A stretch of DNA of 64,000 bases from Vicia villosa. Lineage: Eukaryota; Streptophyta; Magnoliopsida; Fabales; Fabaceae. The notes beneath the pieces were generated by a model. It searched no databases. It was not told the DNA's origin and saw nothing but the letters and a program-made list of their open reading frames with translations. The DNA lies in contig NC_081184.1 in assembly GCF_029867415.1 (NCBI RefSeq), positions 77,350,364 through 77,414,363 of the forward strand. Reading direction: 5' to 3'. Position numbers and translations under genes: made by a program. Positions 24,329-35,870 of this stretch are shown piece by piece; within the stretch, counting starts at the first letter, position 1; the number at the start of each line of letters is the position of its first letter.

Positions 24329-25846
24329 CTAGCCACCTATGGTATTAGACTTGTGAGGATCTTCGAACTCAATGAGCCCCTCTTCAATCAAATCTTGGAT
24401 CTTGTGCTTCAACGGCCCACAATCCTCTGTATCATGACCAGGGCTATCTGAATGATAAGCGCACCTAGCATGATGCTTGTACCCAGGAACGGGGTTAACT
24501 GGAGCTGAGTATGGAGGCAGCAGAGTTACCAGGTTCTGACTGAGCAGACGTTGCAAAGCTTGAGACAGTGGCATGTACAACGGGGTGAATGATCGTTTTG
24601 GCTTGGACCTCCAGGTACGTTGGCCACCCTGTTGCTTTTGCTGATCCCTTTGCTGTGATACTGGGGTCTGATTACCCATGATTGCCCCCACAGTGTTGGA
24701 TTCCTTTTTTCCGTTATATGACTTCTTTGTGTGATAGGAACCTGAGGGTGCCCCTTGTATCTTCCCATTTTTTATTCCATCTTCAATCCTCTCACCAATG
24801 ACTACCAAGTCCGAGAACCATGAAGATATGCTTCCGACCATCTTGTCATAGTACGGTCCTTGCAAAGTGCTCATAAATATGTCCACCATTTCTTTTTCCA
24901 TTAAGGGAGGTTGGACTCGAGAAGCCATTTCCCTCCACCTTTGGGCATACTCCTTGAATGATTCATCCTTTTTCTGTGACATATTCTGTAATTGCATCCG
25001 ATTGGGTGCCATGTCAAGGTTGTACTTGTATTGCTTAAAAAATGTATTAGCCAGATCATTCCAGCTTCTGATATAGGATTTCTCTAGTTGCATGTACCAG
25101 TCAATAGATGCTCCGCTTAAACTCTCTTGGAAGAAGTGTATCATTAGCTTTTGATCGTGAGCATAAGCAGCCATTTTTCGCACATACATGCGCAAGTGAT
25201 TCCTCGGACACGTGAGCCCTTTGTATTTCTCGAAGTCTGGAATCTTGAATTTGTGTGGGATAGTCAAGTCTGAGACTAAGCTCATTTCGAAGGTATCCAC
25301 GTCGAAGACATCGTATCCTTCTACCACTTTTAGTCTCTCTTCTAGCGCCTTGATTTGTTCACTATCCTTGGAATCTTCCCTAGAGTTGGGATTAGACTGT
25401 TGCGTCTGAGGTGCTTGGTCTGTGTTGTCCACCTCTTGCACTCTGTATTGTAGATCCAGGTAATCATCATCCCTAGGGACATTGCTAGGAGGAATGCGAA
25501 TTGTGCGGGTTGTCCCTTTCGTTTGTGGAGTGGGGACAAATCCTTCTTGGGAGGTCTCTCCTTTCTCTTGGAATTGGATAGCTCTCCTGACAGATCGGCC
25601 CTGAGGTTTGTCCTTAGCCGGGCCAAAGCCTGAAACAAATCCTAGCAGCGGGTTTTTGTCGTTAGGGATCTCATCCTGAACCAGGGTATCCCCAGACTGA
25701 ACCTCTTTTGCTTTTTCTTGTTTATCCAGGAGGGCCTTCATGAATCCTAGCATCTGAGTCATACCTCCTTTAACTTCTTCCATACTAACCTTTAGTTGAT
25801 CCACCTCCTCACGAAGAGCGGCTTGATTCTGTTCTAGCTGATCCAT
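24329..25846 (-). CDS. Gag polyprotein of element C, intact (505 aa)
   Basis: This is an uninterrupted frame from ATG 25844-25846 to the stop at 24329. The N-terminus is a probable coiled coil (MDQLEQNQAALREEVDQLK). The middle carries the plant Ty3/gypsy gag domain from about residue 195 to 345, with IHFFQESLSGASIDWYMQLE and SFKEYAQRWREMASRVQPPL, a close match to element B's gag. Near the C-terminus, CAYHSDSPGHDTEDC (about residue 459) is the Ogre-type knuckle, spaced differently from a classic CCHC. Gag forms the virus-like particle and packages RNA. The intact frame in an element without pol suggests gag is kept while enzymes are borrowed. No protease frame follows the stop. Confidence 0.92.
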   Translation of the reverse strand: MDQLEQNQAALREEVDQLKVSMEEVKGGMTQMLGFMKALLDKQEKAKEVQSGDTLVQDEIPNDKNPLLGFVSGFGPAKDKPQGRSVRRAIQFQEKGETSQEGFVPTPQTKGTTRTIRIPPSNVPRDDDYLDLQYRVQEVDNTDQAPQTQQSNPNSREDSKDSEQIKALEERLKVVEGYDVFDVDTFEMSLVSDLTIPHKFKIPDFEKYKGLTCPRNHLRMYVRKMAAYAHDQKLMIHFFQESLSGASIDWYMQLEKSYIRSWNDLANTFFKQYKYNLDMAPNRMQLQNMSQKKDESFKEYAQRWREMASRVQPPLMEKEMVDIFMSTLQGPYYDKMVGSISSWFSDLVVIGERIEDGIKNGKIQGAPSGSYHTKKSYNGKKESNTVGAIMGNQTPVSQQRDQQKQQGGQRTWRSKPKRSFTPLYMPLSQALQRLLSQNLVTLLPPYSAPVNPVPGYKHHARCAYHSDSPGHDTEDCGPLKHKIQDLIEEGLIEFEDPHKSNTIGG

Positions 25847-26710
25847 TGATTTCTTTTGCTGAAATCTTGTTTGATAATATGGTCGGGACGTTAGGTTATC
25901 CTTCCCAATGGTCCCTTGTTTTGGAGATAGAAGAGAAATCTTCTCTTAATGCCATGAAAATGATATGTATGCCATGCATGATATGCATGAGATCCTTTTT
26001 TCTTTCTTTTTTTTTTTTGAATAAGATATGATGCAAGAATGCACATGATGTATGATGAATGGAAAAAGTAAATAATAAAAAAATAATGATCAACACATAT
26101 ATATACATATAGCACATAATCACATAGGCCCTAGGTTCATAAGCTCATAGGTTCGACGTAGCGGCTCTAGGGAGCCTACCTTTTTATGGGGGTTCTAGAA
26201 GGTCTCATGGGGTCGTTCGTAGCCTCCGAGACTTTTTGTCTCTTCGGATTTTAGAACAACTCATTTTATCCAATGAGGTTCGAATTTTTGGGGTAGGTTC
26301 TCGGAGAGATCAGCCAAGTATCCAGTCCTGCCCTCAACAAAGTCAAGCCTCGTTTTGGACATTTCCGAATACTCGACCCACTCCGAGTGGAGTTATCAAT
26401 GAGACTCGTAGGCGATTCGATTCCCCCCTGATCTCAAAGTTAACTCCCACACTTAGGGTTTAACACGACATAAAAAAACACCAACAATGCATATAATATA
26501 TAATCAAACATTTTAAATAAAACATTCAATAAAAAAACAATGACAAAAAAACAAAACAAATAATTAAAATATTTATTATAAAGATGAACCTCCCCCAAAC
26601 CCTAAAAATGGCAAGTTTGCCAAACCCTAAAATGCGCCAAACCTAAACCCTGCCAAAACCTATAGGAGCATAGTATTCACTATTAAGTTGTCCCCAGCAG
26701 AGTCGCCAGC
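25847..26710 (-). other. Leader and primer-binding site of element C
   Basis: This is the non-coding leader. The primer site (26691-26708) reads TGGCGACTCTGCTGGGGA on the minus strand, the same sequence as in element B, followed two bases on by the LTR. A T-rich run lies at 26009-26020. No gene is seen. Confidence 0.85.
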
Positions 26711-27848
26711 TGTAGCAACCTGCCTAAAAATTTAAAGCTTTTAGAGTCGCCACCTATTATGAAGGGCGAATAGGAAACCCTACGCAGTATAGAGATCAGG
26801 GTAAGATACTATATTCAGGTCGAGGGAAGGTGTTAGGCACCCTCAACCCTTTCATATGGCTTTGAATCTAAGGTCAACAGTTTTATGGCTAAGAGTATTA
26901 AGGTAAGGTTTATGCTTTCGAGGGTTAAATAATTAAGGGAAATGAATCGGGAAAAAATGAGATTTAGGGGGAAGGGGACTCGCCTTGGTTATCCAAGTGC
27001 CTACGTATCTCCTTAGGGAGAATCAGAGTCAACGTAGTTCGGGGGACGGGTTGTACGCCCTTTGAGTTTGAAATTTGATTTGATATGATTTTGGAGGCCT
27101 CTAAGTAGCCTATCGTAGTTTTGAATGAGGATGAAAATCCGTAGTTTGATATTGAGGTGTTTTGAATGTTTTGGATTTGGGCGTACAACCCTGAGTTTAT
27201 CTTTGCACTATTAACCGCAAGGATTAATAGATTCGATCGCCATAGTTAAAAGATTTGAAGTTGTACCGTTACCAATTTTAATCAATTGATTTGATTATTA
27301 CTAATAACGAATTAGGATATTTTTTAATAATTAATTTGTATCGTTAACCCTCGTAATCGATTGATTCGATTAAAAAGAATAACGAATTAGGATTAGAAAA
27401 AAAGAAGAGGTTAATCATCACAACTAATAAGATAGTTGCAACCATTTAACCAAATATAATTTAATTGCATTTTAATTAAATAGCATTTTAATTAAAATTA
27501 TTGTTGCCCATGGCGATTAATCGATTTAATCGGCACGAACGACAAATTGGGATTTTTAATAAATATTATATACTTATTTTACTAAAAAATAATTATTATA
27601 TAATTAATATATTAAAAAAAGGATATTTCAATTAAAACAAAATAAATAATTAAAATTATTTAAGTTTTATTAAGGTTTGAATCCAGTATGGCTGTGACTA
27701 GAGTGTATGGTATAGGGACCAAGGCTAGGCACGTTGGATCTAAAGGGTTTATGATCCTATGGTCAGATTTGTGGGGCGCATGATACACCATAGGGGAGCA
27801 GGCACACAGAATCACATGAGAAAATCCAGAAAAATAAATAGGCGAAGG

Positions 27849-27903
27849 GGAGGCTCGAACCCATGAACTCCCCCTCACCAGCGTCTCCCACAACCAACAC
27901 ACC
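27849..27903 (-). other. tRNA-like A/B boxes inside LTR (element C, 5' LTR)
   Basis: This is the same module as at 18522-18578 in the partner LTR. Confidence 0.4.
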
Positions 27904-28613
27904 ACGCGTACACACGCGTTAAACAAACACATCAGACAAATGAAATACAAAGTCAAGATCTGAACCCTATGAAACGCGCGCCAGTTTTTAAATGGGCCAG
28001 TGGTGGGGGGACACCTCATCATCTTCCCCAAGAAGACCTGCACTTTCTATTGATTTTGCTACGATTTAGCTACGGATTTTGTCGTAGCAAACTAAACCAG
28101 AAAAATAGCGAATAGCACACCCCTTGGCATAAATATTTCGCGACCTATTCACCCCCTTCGTCCTCACCTTGCGAATCCAGCCATGCTATTATCTCGCCCT
28201 AATTTTACCCCTATGAGAAACCCCCAATTTAATCTCACGAACCCTAATTTATTCAACAATGGTGATTCATACGAAACGTGCCCAAAAACCCAATTAAAAG
28301 TCCCAGAACATTCACAGCATCAAGCACAATCAGAATATACAATCAAAACTCTATGAGGATGCATGAGTCACTCTAATCGATCCAAGTTTTAGAATTACAT
28401 ACCTCGGCCAATTAGAGATTGTTCTGGGGGTGTTGAAGCAGCGTGAGTATCCAGTCACCTTCAGAATCCCTTGAGGGAACTTTTGCAACCTTCAAATCCT
28501 GTTGAAATGCTTTGATTCCTTGAAACCGAATTGGAGTTTTTTATGAACTTTCAAGTTCTTGCAAGTGTGCCTCTGATTCGATCCTTCCAACCCCTATTCC
28601 CTTGACTCATGTT

Positions 28614-28625
28614 CTATACTTATAG
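28614..28625 (-). promoter_or_regulatory. LTR TATA-like box (element C, 5' LTR)
   Basis: CTATAAGTATAG on the minus strand is in the promoter-proximal LTR of the gag-only element. Confidence 0.45.
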
Positions 28626-29933
28626 TGGAACAGAATTAGGTCAACCAAGAGAGCCCAAAGTCCTTGCATCCAATATTGCCATATTTGAGAAAATTGATTC
28701 AAATCTTCAATGAAATCTTTCTATTTTGGCCAAGTCTTGTATCCATTTTTTCCCAATAAGTATACCACGAAAATTATATGATATTGTGATATAAATGCTA
28801 ATTGGAATTAATATTTATGCAACCTTTTTTCAAATATTTGATTTCCTTTGATTTATACAATTTTAAATCATTATTTAAATGAATAAAAATCATATGAAAA
28901 TCAAATAAAAATCTAAAATTCGTGGCATATGGTTTTGGGCATGCTAATGACTTGTGGACCAAGTTTGTATCATAAATTTTTTTCCAATTTGAACCTTCTT
29001 ATTTCACATTTTGCCTCCACAAATAACCCAACTTTAACCAAGCATATCTCACTCAATTTTTAAGCTATGAATGAGTTCTAATACTTTTTGGAAACCTCAA
29101 GATGTCCTCTATAAGCCACTTTGGAACATATTTTTCATTTGGAGTTTTTATCTTGATCATATCTTCTTTACCAAAAAACTGCTTTTGAAGGATGCTTGAA
29201 AATGACCTGTAATCTTTTGCATCATACCTCTCAAATGAAGCATTTCTAGCCCGGGCTTGTGAGAGGCAAAGTTGTAGGGAATCCAATTTCCTTCAAAATA
29301 GGCTTTGAGTGGGGAATTTTTGACGTTCCATGTGAAAGTTATGCCCAGTCAAAGTTGGGTTGACTTTCTCCTAAGAAACCCTAATTTGAACTTTTTTGTA
29401 TTTGTTCATCTCTGAGTTTCTGTTAGTGGAATCATGATCAATATTTGATCAAATGATGGTTATACTCTTATTCACTTTATGTTTGATCAATAATCAGAGG
29501 TTTGGACCATGCTTTGATTGTGGTTGACTTTTAGGTCAAACCAGTTGACTGTGGATCATCTGAGCTTCTGAATGAGTAATCTTTGGATTTGGGTTTTGAC
29601 TTTTGACATAGAGGTGCCTTATCATAATGAATCATGGAGAACTTCATTAGAGGCCTTGTTTTGCTAGTTCCCTCAAGAGAATACCAAACCCTAGCTTTTA
29701 GGAGACTCATGTTCAGGAGAATGACTGAATGAATCTCTTGAACTTTGAATCATTGTGAATGGAATATGGTAGGCAAATTTTGGGGTATGACAAACATATA
29801 AATAAAGAAAACAGGAAATTGCATTTACTCCTGATCAAAGGAGATAACATCTTCGGCTTCCTAGTTGTTCAATCCATTGTTGTGAGTAGGGAATATCCAG
29901 CTGCTCCAGTTGCAGTTGTCTTCTTTGTCTTAC

Positions 29934-32900
29934 ACAGCATTGACTTCTTTGGTGGTGAAATGAGTTGTTGATCCTTCAGGATGAGCAAGATACTCTGCTG
30001 GATACGAGAGCCCAAGCTGAGATACCTTTGTTGGCTGAGATAGATATCCGGTAAGATCGTCCCATCCAGTTGGAATGATCTCTTTGAGGGAGACTTATGC
30101 ATTATGGGGAACAGTGTATTGCATCAGAAAATCATTCTCGTCATTTGGTGTCTCCCAGACTTCTTCAGGAGCGACAGGGCTTGTGAATGTCATATTGTCT
30201 TCGAAATGGTTGTCCCATCCAGTTGGGGTGATGTCTTCAATAGCGACTTGCGAGCTCAGGGGAGCGGAATACTTCATCATAAAGTCATATTTACCACTTG
30301 GTTCTCCCAGTGTATCCCAGACTTCTTTTGGACTGGGTGGACTTTGGTATTGCTCAGTAATGGAACTTGTGAAAATTTTGCAATCTTCGAACTGATCATC
30401 CCATCCAGTTGGGACAATGTCTTCAATGGCAATAAAAGAACTCTGAGGTGCAGTGTACTTTACTAGAAAATCGTACCTGCCGCTTGGTTCTCCCAAAGTA
30501 TCCCAAACTTCCCCTGAAACAGGTGGAACTTCATCTTCAATAGCATTTACTCCTTGGCTGATGAAATGTGACATTAATCCTCCAGAATGAGGACTTAGAT
30601 CATTCTTCTGAGTTCCATTAGCATAGCCCAGACCTAGCTTATCGAACTTGTAAGGCACATCAAGGAGTTGTCCCCATACTGTGCAGCCACCCTCTTCGAT
30701 CACAACTTTAGCATCTTTGAGAGAAGCCATAGTTGGAGTTATTTTTGTAGCAGGAGTAGCAGAAATATGTTTGGCAGTAGAGACATCTGGAGGGACCACC
30801 ACAAAAGATTGGCAGGGGGTTTCGATGAATTCGCCATCCATCTCAACATACTTGGAGTTACTCAGGTGGCTAACCACATACTCTTCTTCGCCATAAACTG
30901 TGACGAACTTGCCTTTTACCGGATACTTTAACTTCTGATGCAGGGTAGAAGTTACAGCGCTTGCCCCATGTATCCAAGGGCGTCCTAGTAAACAGGAGTA
31001 TGCTGGATGAATTTCCATCACGTAAAAGGTAGAATCAAAGATCTGAGAGCCCACTCTGATTGGGAGCTTAACTTCTCCGTACACTGTTCTTGTTGACCCG
31101 TCGAAGGCTCTTACCACAACATCGCTTGGTTGCAACACAACTCCTTCGAAGTCAAGTTTTTCCAGTACTACTTTTGGTAACACGTTCAAAGAGGAACCGT
31201 TGTCTACCAGCACATGAGACAGAGTGGTGCCGTTACATTCAATAGAGATGTGCAGGGCTTTATTGTGATTTTTCCCAGCAGGGGTTAAATCAGCATCAGA
31301 GAAACCGAGACCGTTATATACTGTTAGATTGGCAACATAATTTTCAAATTGATCAACTGAAATCTCCTGTGGTACATGTGCAGCTTTCAGGAACTTCATC
31401 AGGGCTTTGGCATGAGATTCTGAATATTTCAGCAGAGACAACATTGAAATCTTTGAAGCAGTGTGCCCCAGTTGTTCGACAATATTGTAATCTTTTTTGC
31501 AGATGATTTTCAATATTTCCTCCATTTCTTGCCTCGATGGATCTTCAACAGTGACTTCCACCGGTATTTGAACTGGTTCAACTAGTGGTTCTTTACCTCG
31601 AGCGTTGATATCTTGATTAGGAACTGGGACTTGGACTGGATTAGTAGCAACATTTGGAGAAATTTTGGGTGAAAAGATCCTTTCACTTCTCGTAATCTTA
31701 CTAGTACCCATAATATTATCAACAGTTGGAGTAGTAAAATTCATGGTCTCTTTAGTCAAGGTGTCTTGCTTAACTCCATGGACATAAACGTTAGTATCAT
31801 AACTCCACGGGACAGCTTTGTCTGAGGAGTATGGAAATGGAGTCGGACTGGTGATGATTACAGATGCCACTTTAGGTGCAGCAGAAATTTTGAAAGGAGT
31901 TTTGGTAGGGATTTTCAATAGTATGTTAGAAACCACTGAGACGTCCTCTATTCTCATCCCATTTGAAAAAACTTCGCATAAATCGTCCATAGAAGGGAGC
32001 CTCTCAAACATAATGATAAGATGATCCATCCACTTTTGAATTCCTATTTTCAAATTCTCACAACCATTGGGTAGGTGTGCACAATAAAAACAATCAGGGT
32101 CACAACCTGGGAATAAACCAGCTCGTATTAGCTTTCTTTTGACTTCAAGGAGCGGAGTTGACAATTCTCTTACATCATAGATATATACAGTGTCTATGAT
32201 AGCATTAACGGTCTTGTCGTGCTTTGGCATAGGTGCAGTGATGACATTTGGAGTCTCTGGAGGATCAAATTCAATTTCCCCAGCATCTATCATGTCTTGT
32301 ATTTTATTTTTCAGGGCCCAACAGTGATATGCGTCATGTCCTGGACAGTTAGAATGGTATGCACATGTTGCATCGGGGCAATAACTCGGAGAGGAAGTGT
32401 TGACATTCTTTGGAGGGTCTTTCAATGTGATCAGATTTGCTTTCAACAAGTGCTGCAATGCTTGAGAGATTGGCATATTGATTATGGTGAAGTTTCTTCT
32501 CGGTGCATCTGGTCGACGCGTATACTTTGGCGGTTGATCTTTTTGAGGTGCAGATGCAGAGATCAGAACAGCCCCTACAGATTGGTGATGTTCACTTTTG
32601 CGACTTTTCTGACTGTGCATTGTATTGACTTCATTTCTCCCACTGATGGGCCTTTTTGTAGTACCAGAGGAGGAGCCTATTTGAATTTTTCCACTTTGAA
32701 TACCGCTTTCGACACGCTCTCCAGTTAATATTAGGTCAGTGAAACCTGACGACGAGCTTCCCAGCAAATGACTGTAGAAAGGGCCAGTTAAAGTGCCCAT
32801 GAACATGTCGACTAGCTCGCGATCAGATAAGGGTGGTTGAACCCTTCCGGCTAGATCTCTCCACTTTTGTGCATACTCTTTGAAACTTTCTTTTGGTGCC

Positions 32901-33600
32901 ATAGTCATGCCTCGTAGTTGAGTACGGGTTGGTGCAAGGTCAACATTGTATTGATACTGTTTGTAGAAAGCAGCAGCCAGATCTTCCCAGGTGTGAACTT
33001 TTGCACTTTCCAGTTGGTAGTACCACTCAAGTTGTGTACCCGACAGACTTTCCTGGAAGAAATGAATCCACAATTTGTTATCTGCCGTATGAGGTAGTAT
33101 CTTCCTCACATAGGACCTTAGATGCAGCTTTGGGCAAGAGACTCCATCATACTTTGCAAAGACAGGAACTTTGAACTTTGGAGGGATAACAATATCTGAG
33201 ACGAGTCCAAGATCATTGAAGTCTAAACCAGGTTTTTTTGTATCTCCATAGCTTTCATGCGTTCTTCCAACAGCTGGTATTTGCTATCACCCTGTTCGTC
33301 TTTGGAATGATAATCTTCTTTGTTTGAAGAGAGAGAGGGTTTGGCAGAACCCTGGTTGCTGTGGTTGTCTTCTTGATCACCTTCACCGACTATTTCATGG
33401 ATCGACGCCTTTTTGGACCTCCTGACAGGGATTTTGACTTTCCTCGCAAGGTGACTTAAGCCTTCAGATCCCTTGGGCTTCTTTTTCTTCTTGATCATCA
33501 GGGCTTTTAGTTCTTGTTGCCCCTTTGCTAGCTCCAGAATTGCTATCTAAACTTGGGCGTTCTATGCTTCGAGATTCTTGATGCTTGTTTCGGAATCCAT
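29934..33600 (-). pseudogene. Ogre-type gag-pro, first coding exon (element B)
   Basis: It starts at ATG 33598-33600 and runs to the GTAAGA intron donor. Two early TAG stops (33562-33564, 33547-33549) and a frameshift in an A7 run (33233-33239) break the N-terminus. A 1004-codon frame (30095-33109) then carries the gag domain (FFQESLSGTQLEWYYQLESA, SFKEYAQKWRDLAGRVQPPL), the knuckle CAYHSNCPGHDAYHC and the aspartic protease (LVDNGSSLNVLPK, DNG at about 31191-31204). Near the end a phrase of the IEDIxPTGWDxxFED kind is repeated three to four times. A TAA at 30095-30097 interrupts the frame, which otherwise continues (LKEIIPTGWDD) to the donor. Gag and protease are homologous to other legume Ogre copies. 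Confidence 0.9.
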
Positions 33601-34013
33601 CCATTCTAACTGAAATAAACAGCGAGGAGATGAGAAACCTGTCATGTGAACCTGTTATGCAATGTTTATGAATGAAATGTATATGCAATGTTTTCAAGGA
33701 TCTTAGAATTTAGATTTGTTTAAAAAAGAGAAACAAACATTTATTAGTCAAACAATTTATTTCTTTTTTTTCTTTTCTTTTGTCTCTTTTTTTTCTTTTT
33801 TCTTTTCTTTGCCTCTTTTTGGGCTTACAAGATAAAATAAAGACAATAAAGGATTTCTCAAGCCTCCCATGGACGCTTTCTCTTTGCACCCAGGAACATG
33901 TTGATCTGTTGTTCTTCCTGGAGTTGTCTGGTGAGATCCAATACTTTCCTCTCATAGTCTTGACAGTGTGCTTTGAAGGTGTCCCTTTCTCCTCTTAGTT
34001 GAACCCAAGATTT
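33601..34013 (-). other. Spacer between ORF1 and gag (element B)
   Basis: This is a short spacer with a purine-rich run on the minus strand (about 33757-33815). No gene is seen. How gag is translated downstream of ORF1 in Ogre elements is not evident from the sequence. Confidence 0.6.
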
Positions 34014-35178
34014 CTACAGCTCTTCCAGGTCAGTTGGCATGTCCAGATGTAGAACAACTCGAGGTTCGTCCCCTTCGACTTCTGGCTCAATAGTCACAGG
34101 TAGGATAGCGGGATATGGCATGATGAACTTCTGAGCACAAGCACACACCCATCTGAGGTAAGGTTCCATGGGAATAGAATTCCATTGTCCTAAAGTCTTG
34201 CTTTCTACTTTGTAGACACTGCTCCACGCATGTATAAACCTTTGTCGATATCTTTGGGAGTCGTCTTCGTAGTCGAACACAATGCCACGGATAATCATGT
34301 CATGAGGACCGTTTCTTCGTGCATATCCGAATTGGCGCAAAGCTAAAGAGGGGTTGTAAGTGATGCCTCCCCTGATGCCAAGGAGTGGCACATTAGGGTA
34401 CTCCCGACAATGGTCAATGAGAGTGATGTCTCTTTGAAAGAAGTTGTTCCACCGGATATCTGAATGAGACAAAGACATGATCCTGCGAGACCATTGCATC
34501 CTGCGGGGAAGGTGTAATGTAAACCATCTAGCCAGTAGTGGTACACAACACATAAGAGTTCCTCGCTTTTTCATAGTACGAGTGTGTAAAGAATGTAGTA
34601 TGTCTCCCATCAAGGTAGGTACCGGATTGCGGGTTAAGAAAATGTTGATAACGTGTACACTTATGAATTGGTCGGGATTAGGGAATAAAACCAACCCATA
34701 AATCAAAAGAGCCACAACTTCTTCAAAAGCTAGGTAACTTCTGTTTTTAGTAGTAATCGAGCCTTTTCCATTAAGAAATTAGCGAGCAAACCCTTGACTC
34801 CACTCTTTGTTTCCCAATTGGACTCGATTTCTGACTTTCGTAAATGTAAGGCAGCAACAATGATTTCAGGTTTTGGAATCTTTTCTAAACCAGTGAAAGG
34901 TAATTGATCTCGAACAGGTAACCCAATTAGTTCAGTGAACTCTTCCAAGGTGGGTACTAGCTGGTAATCAGGAAATGTAAAACAATGATATTCGGGATCA
35001 AAGAACTAGAACAGGACCCGTATCATGTCTTCTTCAAATTTTGAGGTAACCAAATGGAGTAGGTGACCGTGCTTTTCAGTGAATTGAGCATTTCTGGGAA
35101 ATTCTGATATTAAGTCCTTAAGTTCAGATGTACTGTTGAGATGTTAATCCGGATATAATCTCTGGTAGCGGGAGCCAT
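34014..35178 (-). pseudogene. Retrotransposon ORF1 (element B), broken
   Basis: It is homologous to the ORF1 at 1-410 (shared FTFPDYQLVPTLEE and SNW-containing segments). The C-terminal 233 codons (34014-34715) form one open frame, with LLIYGLVLFPNPDQFI, QFGYARRNGPHDMIIRG and a proline-rich end. It is broken by an in-frame TAG (35006-35008), a frameshift near 34735-34750, and probably another near 35140. A start at 35176-35178 is the best visible but is out of frame with the body. The protein family has no established function. Confidence 0.75.
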
Positions 35179-35870
35179 TACTTGTAACAACAGAATAAAG
35201 GTAAACTCTTCGATCCTTGAAAAGATTAGTGAGAAAATGATATGTTTATGATGCTTATGATGTCATGATGTCAAACATGTGGCACACACAAACAAATCAA
35301 ACAATAGCCTTAGGTTTAAAGGCTTGCATGAGGTTGATAGGTGATACCCTCCCCACTGAAGTTGAGTTGGTTTAAACCTGTCTTAAAATAGTATTCGGGT
35401 TCTATGATCCTTGGAGACAACATCTCAATGCGGCACTCGGACGGCCGATCAAAACATTCCTCGAGGATAACTAACTTCGATCAATTTCAAAGCTAGTCAC
35501 TTAATAGGCCACAAGTCAAGTTCAACTAAAGGTTCTAAGACAAATTAGTGTTTAATGACATTTCGGAAGCCTAACATACTCCTTGATCGTTTTCAAGGGA
35601 TATCAGTACAGACCAAAGTGTCGCACTAATGGTGACTACCAGATCAACCGTATCGGTACATGTCGTACAGTTTCATTGGTCTATTGTCACATACTTAAGG
35701 TATCTCGAGATTCGGGTTAGAATCTTTCACACAAGTAAATACCTAAACAAACCTTTGAAAAAATAGAACAATCAAAACAAGAAATTGAAAACATCGAAGT
35801 GATCTAAACTCTAAGGTAACCCCTTTTGAAAACATTTTGTTTTTGAAATCCCCAGCAGAGTCGCCAGTTC
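35179..35870 (-). other. Leader and primer-binding site of element B
   Basis: The primer site 35849-35866 reads TGGCGACTCTGCTGGGGA on the minus strand, four bases from the LTR. The rest of the leader shows no gene. Confidence 0.85.

Larger units (their letters stand above)
17385..29792 (-). mobile_element. Gag-only (non-autonomous) Ogre-like LTR element C
   Basis: The element has LTRs at 26711-29792 (5') and 17385-20486 (3') with TG...CA ends, and a perfect target duplication AACAT (17380-17384, 29793-29797). It has a tRNA-Arg type primer site at 26691-26708. The 6.2-kb interior encodes one intact gag (24329-25846) and no protease, RT, RNase H or integrase. The gag is followed directly by a region homologous to element B's post-pol 3' UTR. 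It therefore looks like a pro-pol deletion derivative of an Ogre-like element, comparable in layout to TR-GAG elements, and would need enzymes from a relative. The LTRs differ by only scattered substitutions and a small deletion, so insertion is recent. Confidence 0.92.
26711..29792 (-). repeat. 5' LTR of element C (3.1 kb)
   Basis: It is near-identical to 17385-20486. By eye it differs by scattered single bases and lacks about 22 bases near 28975. It carries the TATA-like box (28614-28625) positioned to drive the gag transcript. Confidence 0.93.
17147..29933 (-). other. Intron of element B between pro and pol, interrupted by element C
   Basis: On the minus strand a GTAAGA donor (29928-29933) follows codons NAV. 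A TGCAG acceptor ends at 17147. Joining the two keeps the reading frame into FTFTLDP. Without element C and its duplication the intron would be about 380 bases. An intron at this place, removing stops between pro and RT, is a known Ogre feature. Confidence 0.75.

Noticed and set aside
30075..32728. Several plus-strand open frames opposite element B gag-pro
   Set aside because: They are shadow frames of the minus-strand gag-pro, with no family resemblance.
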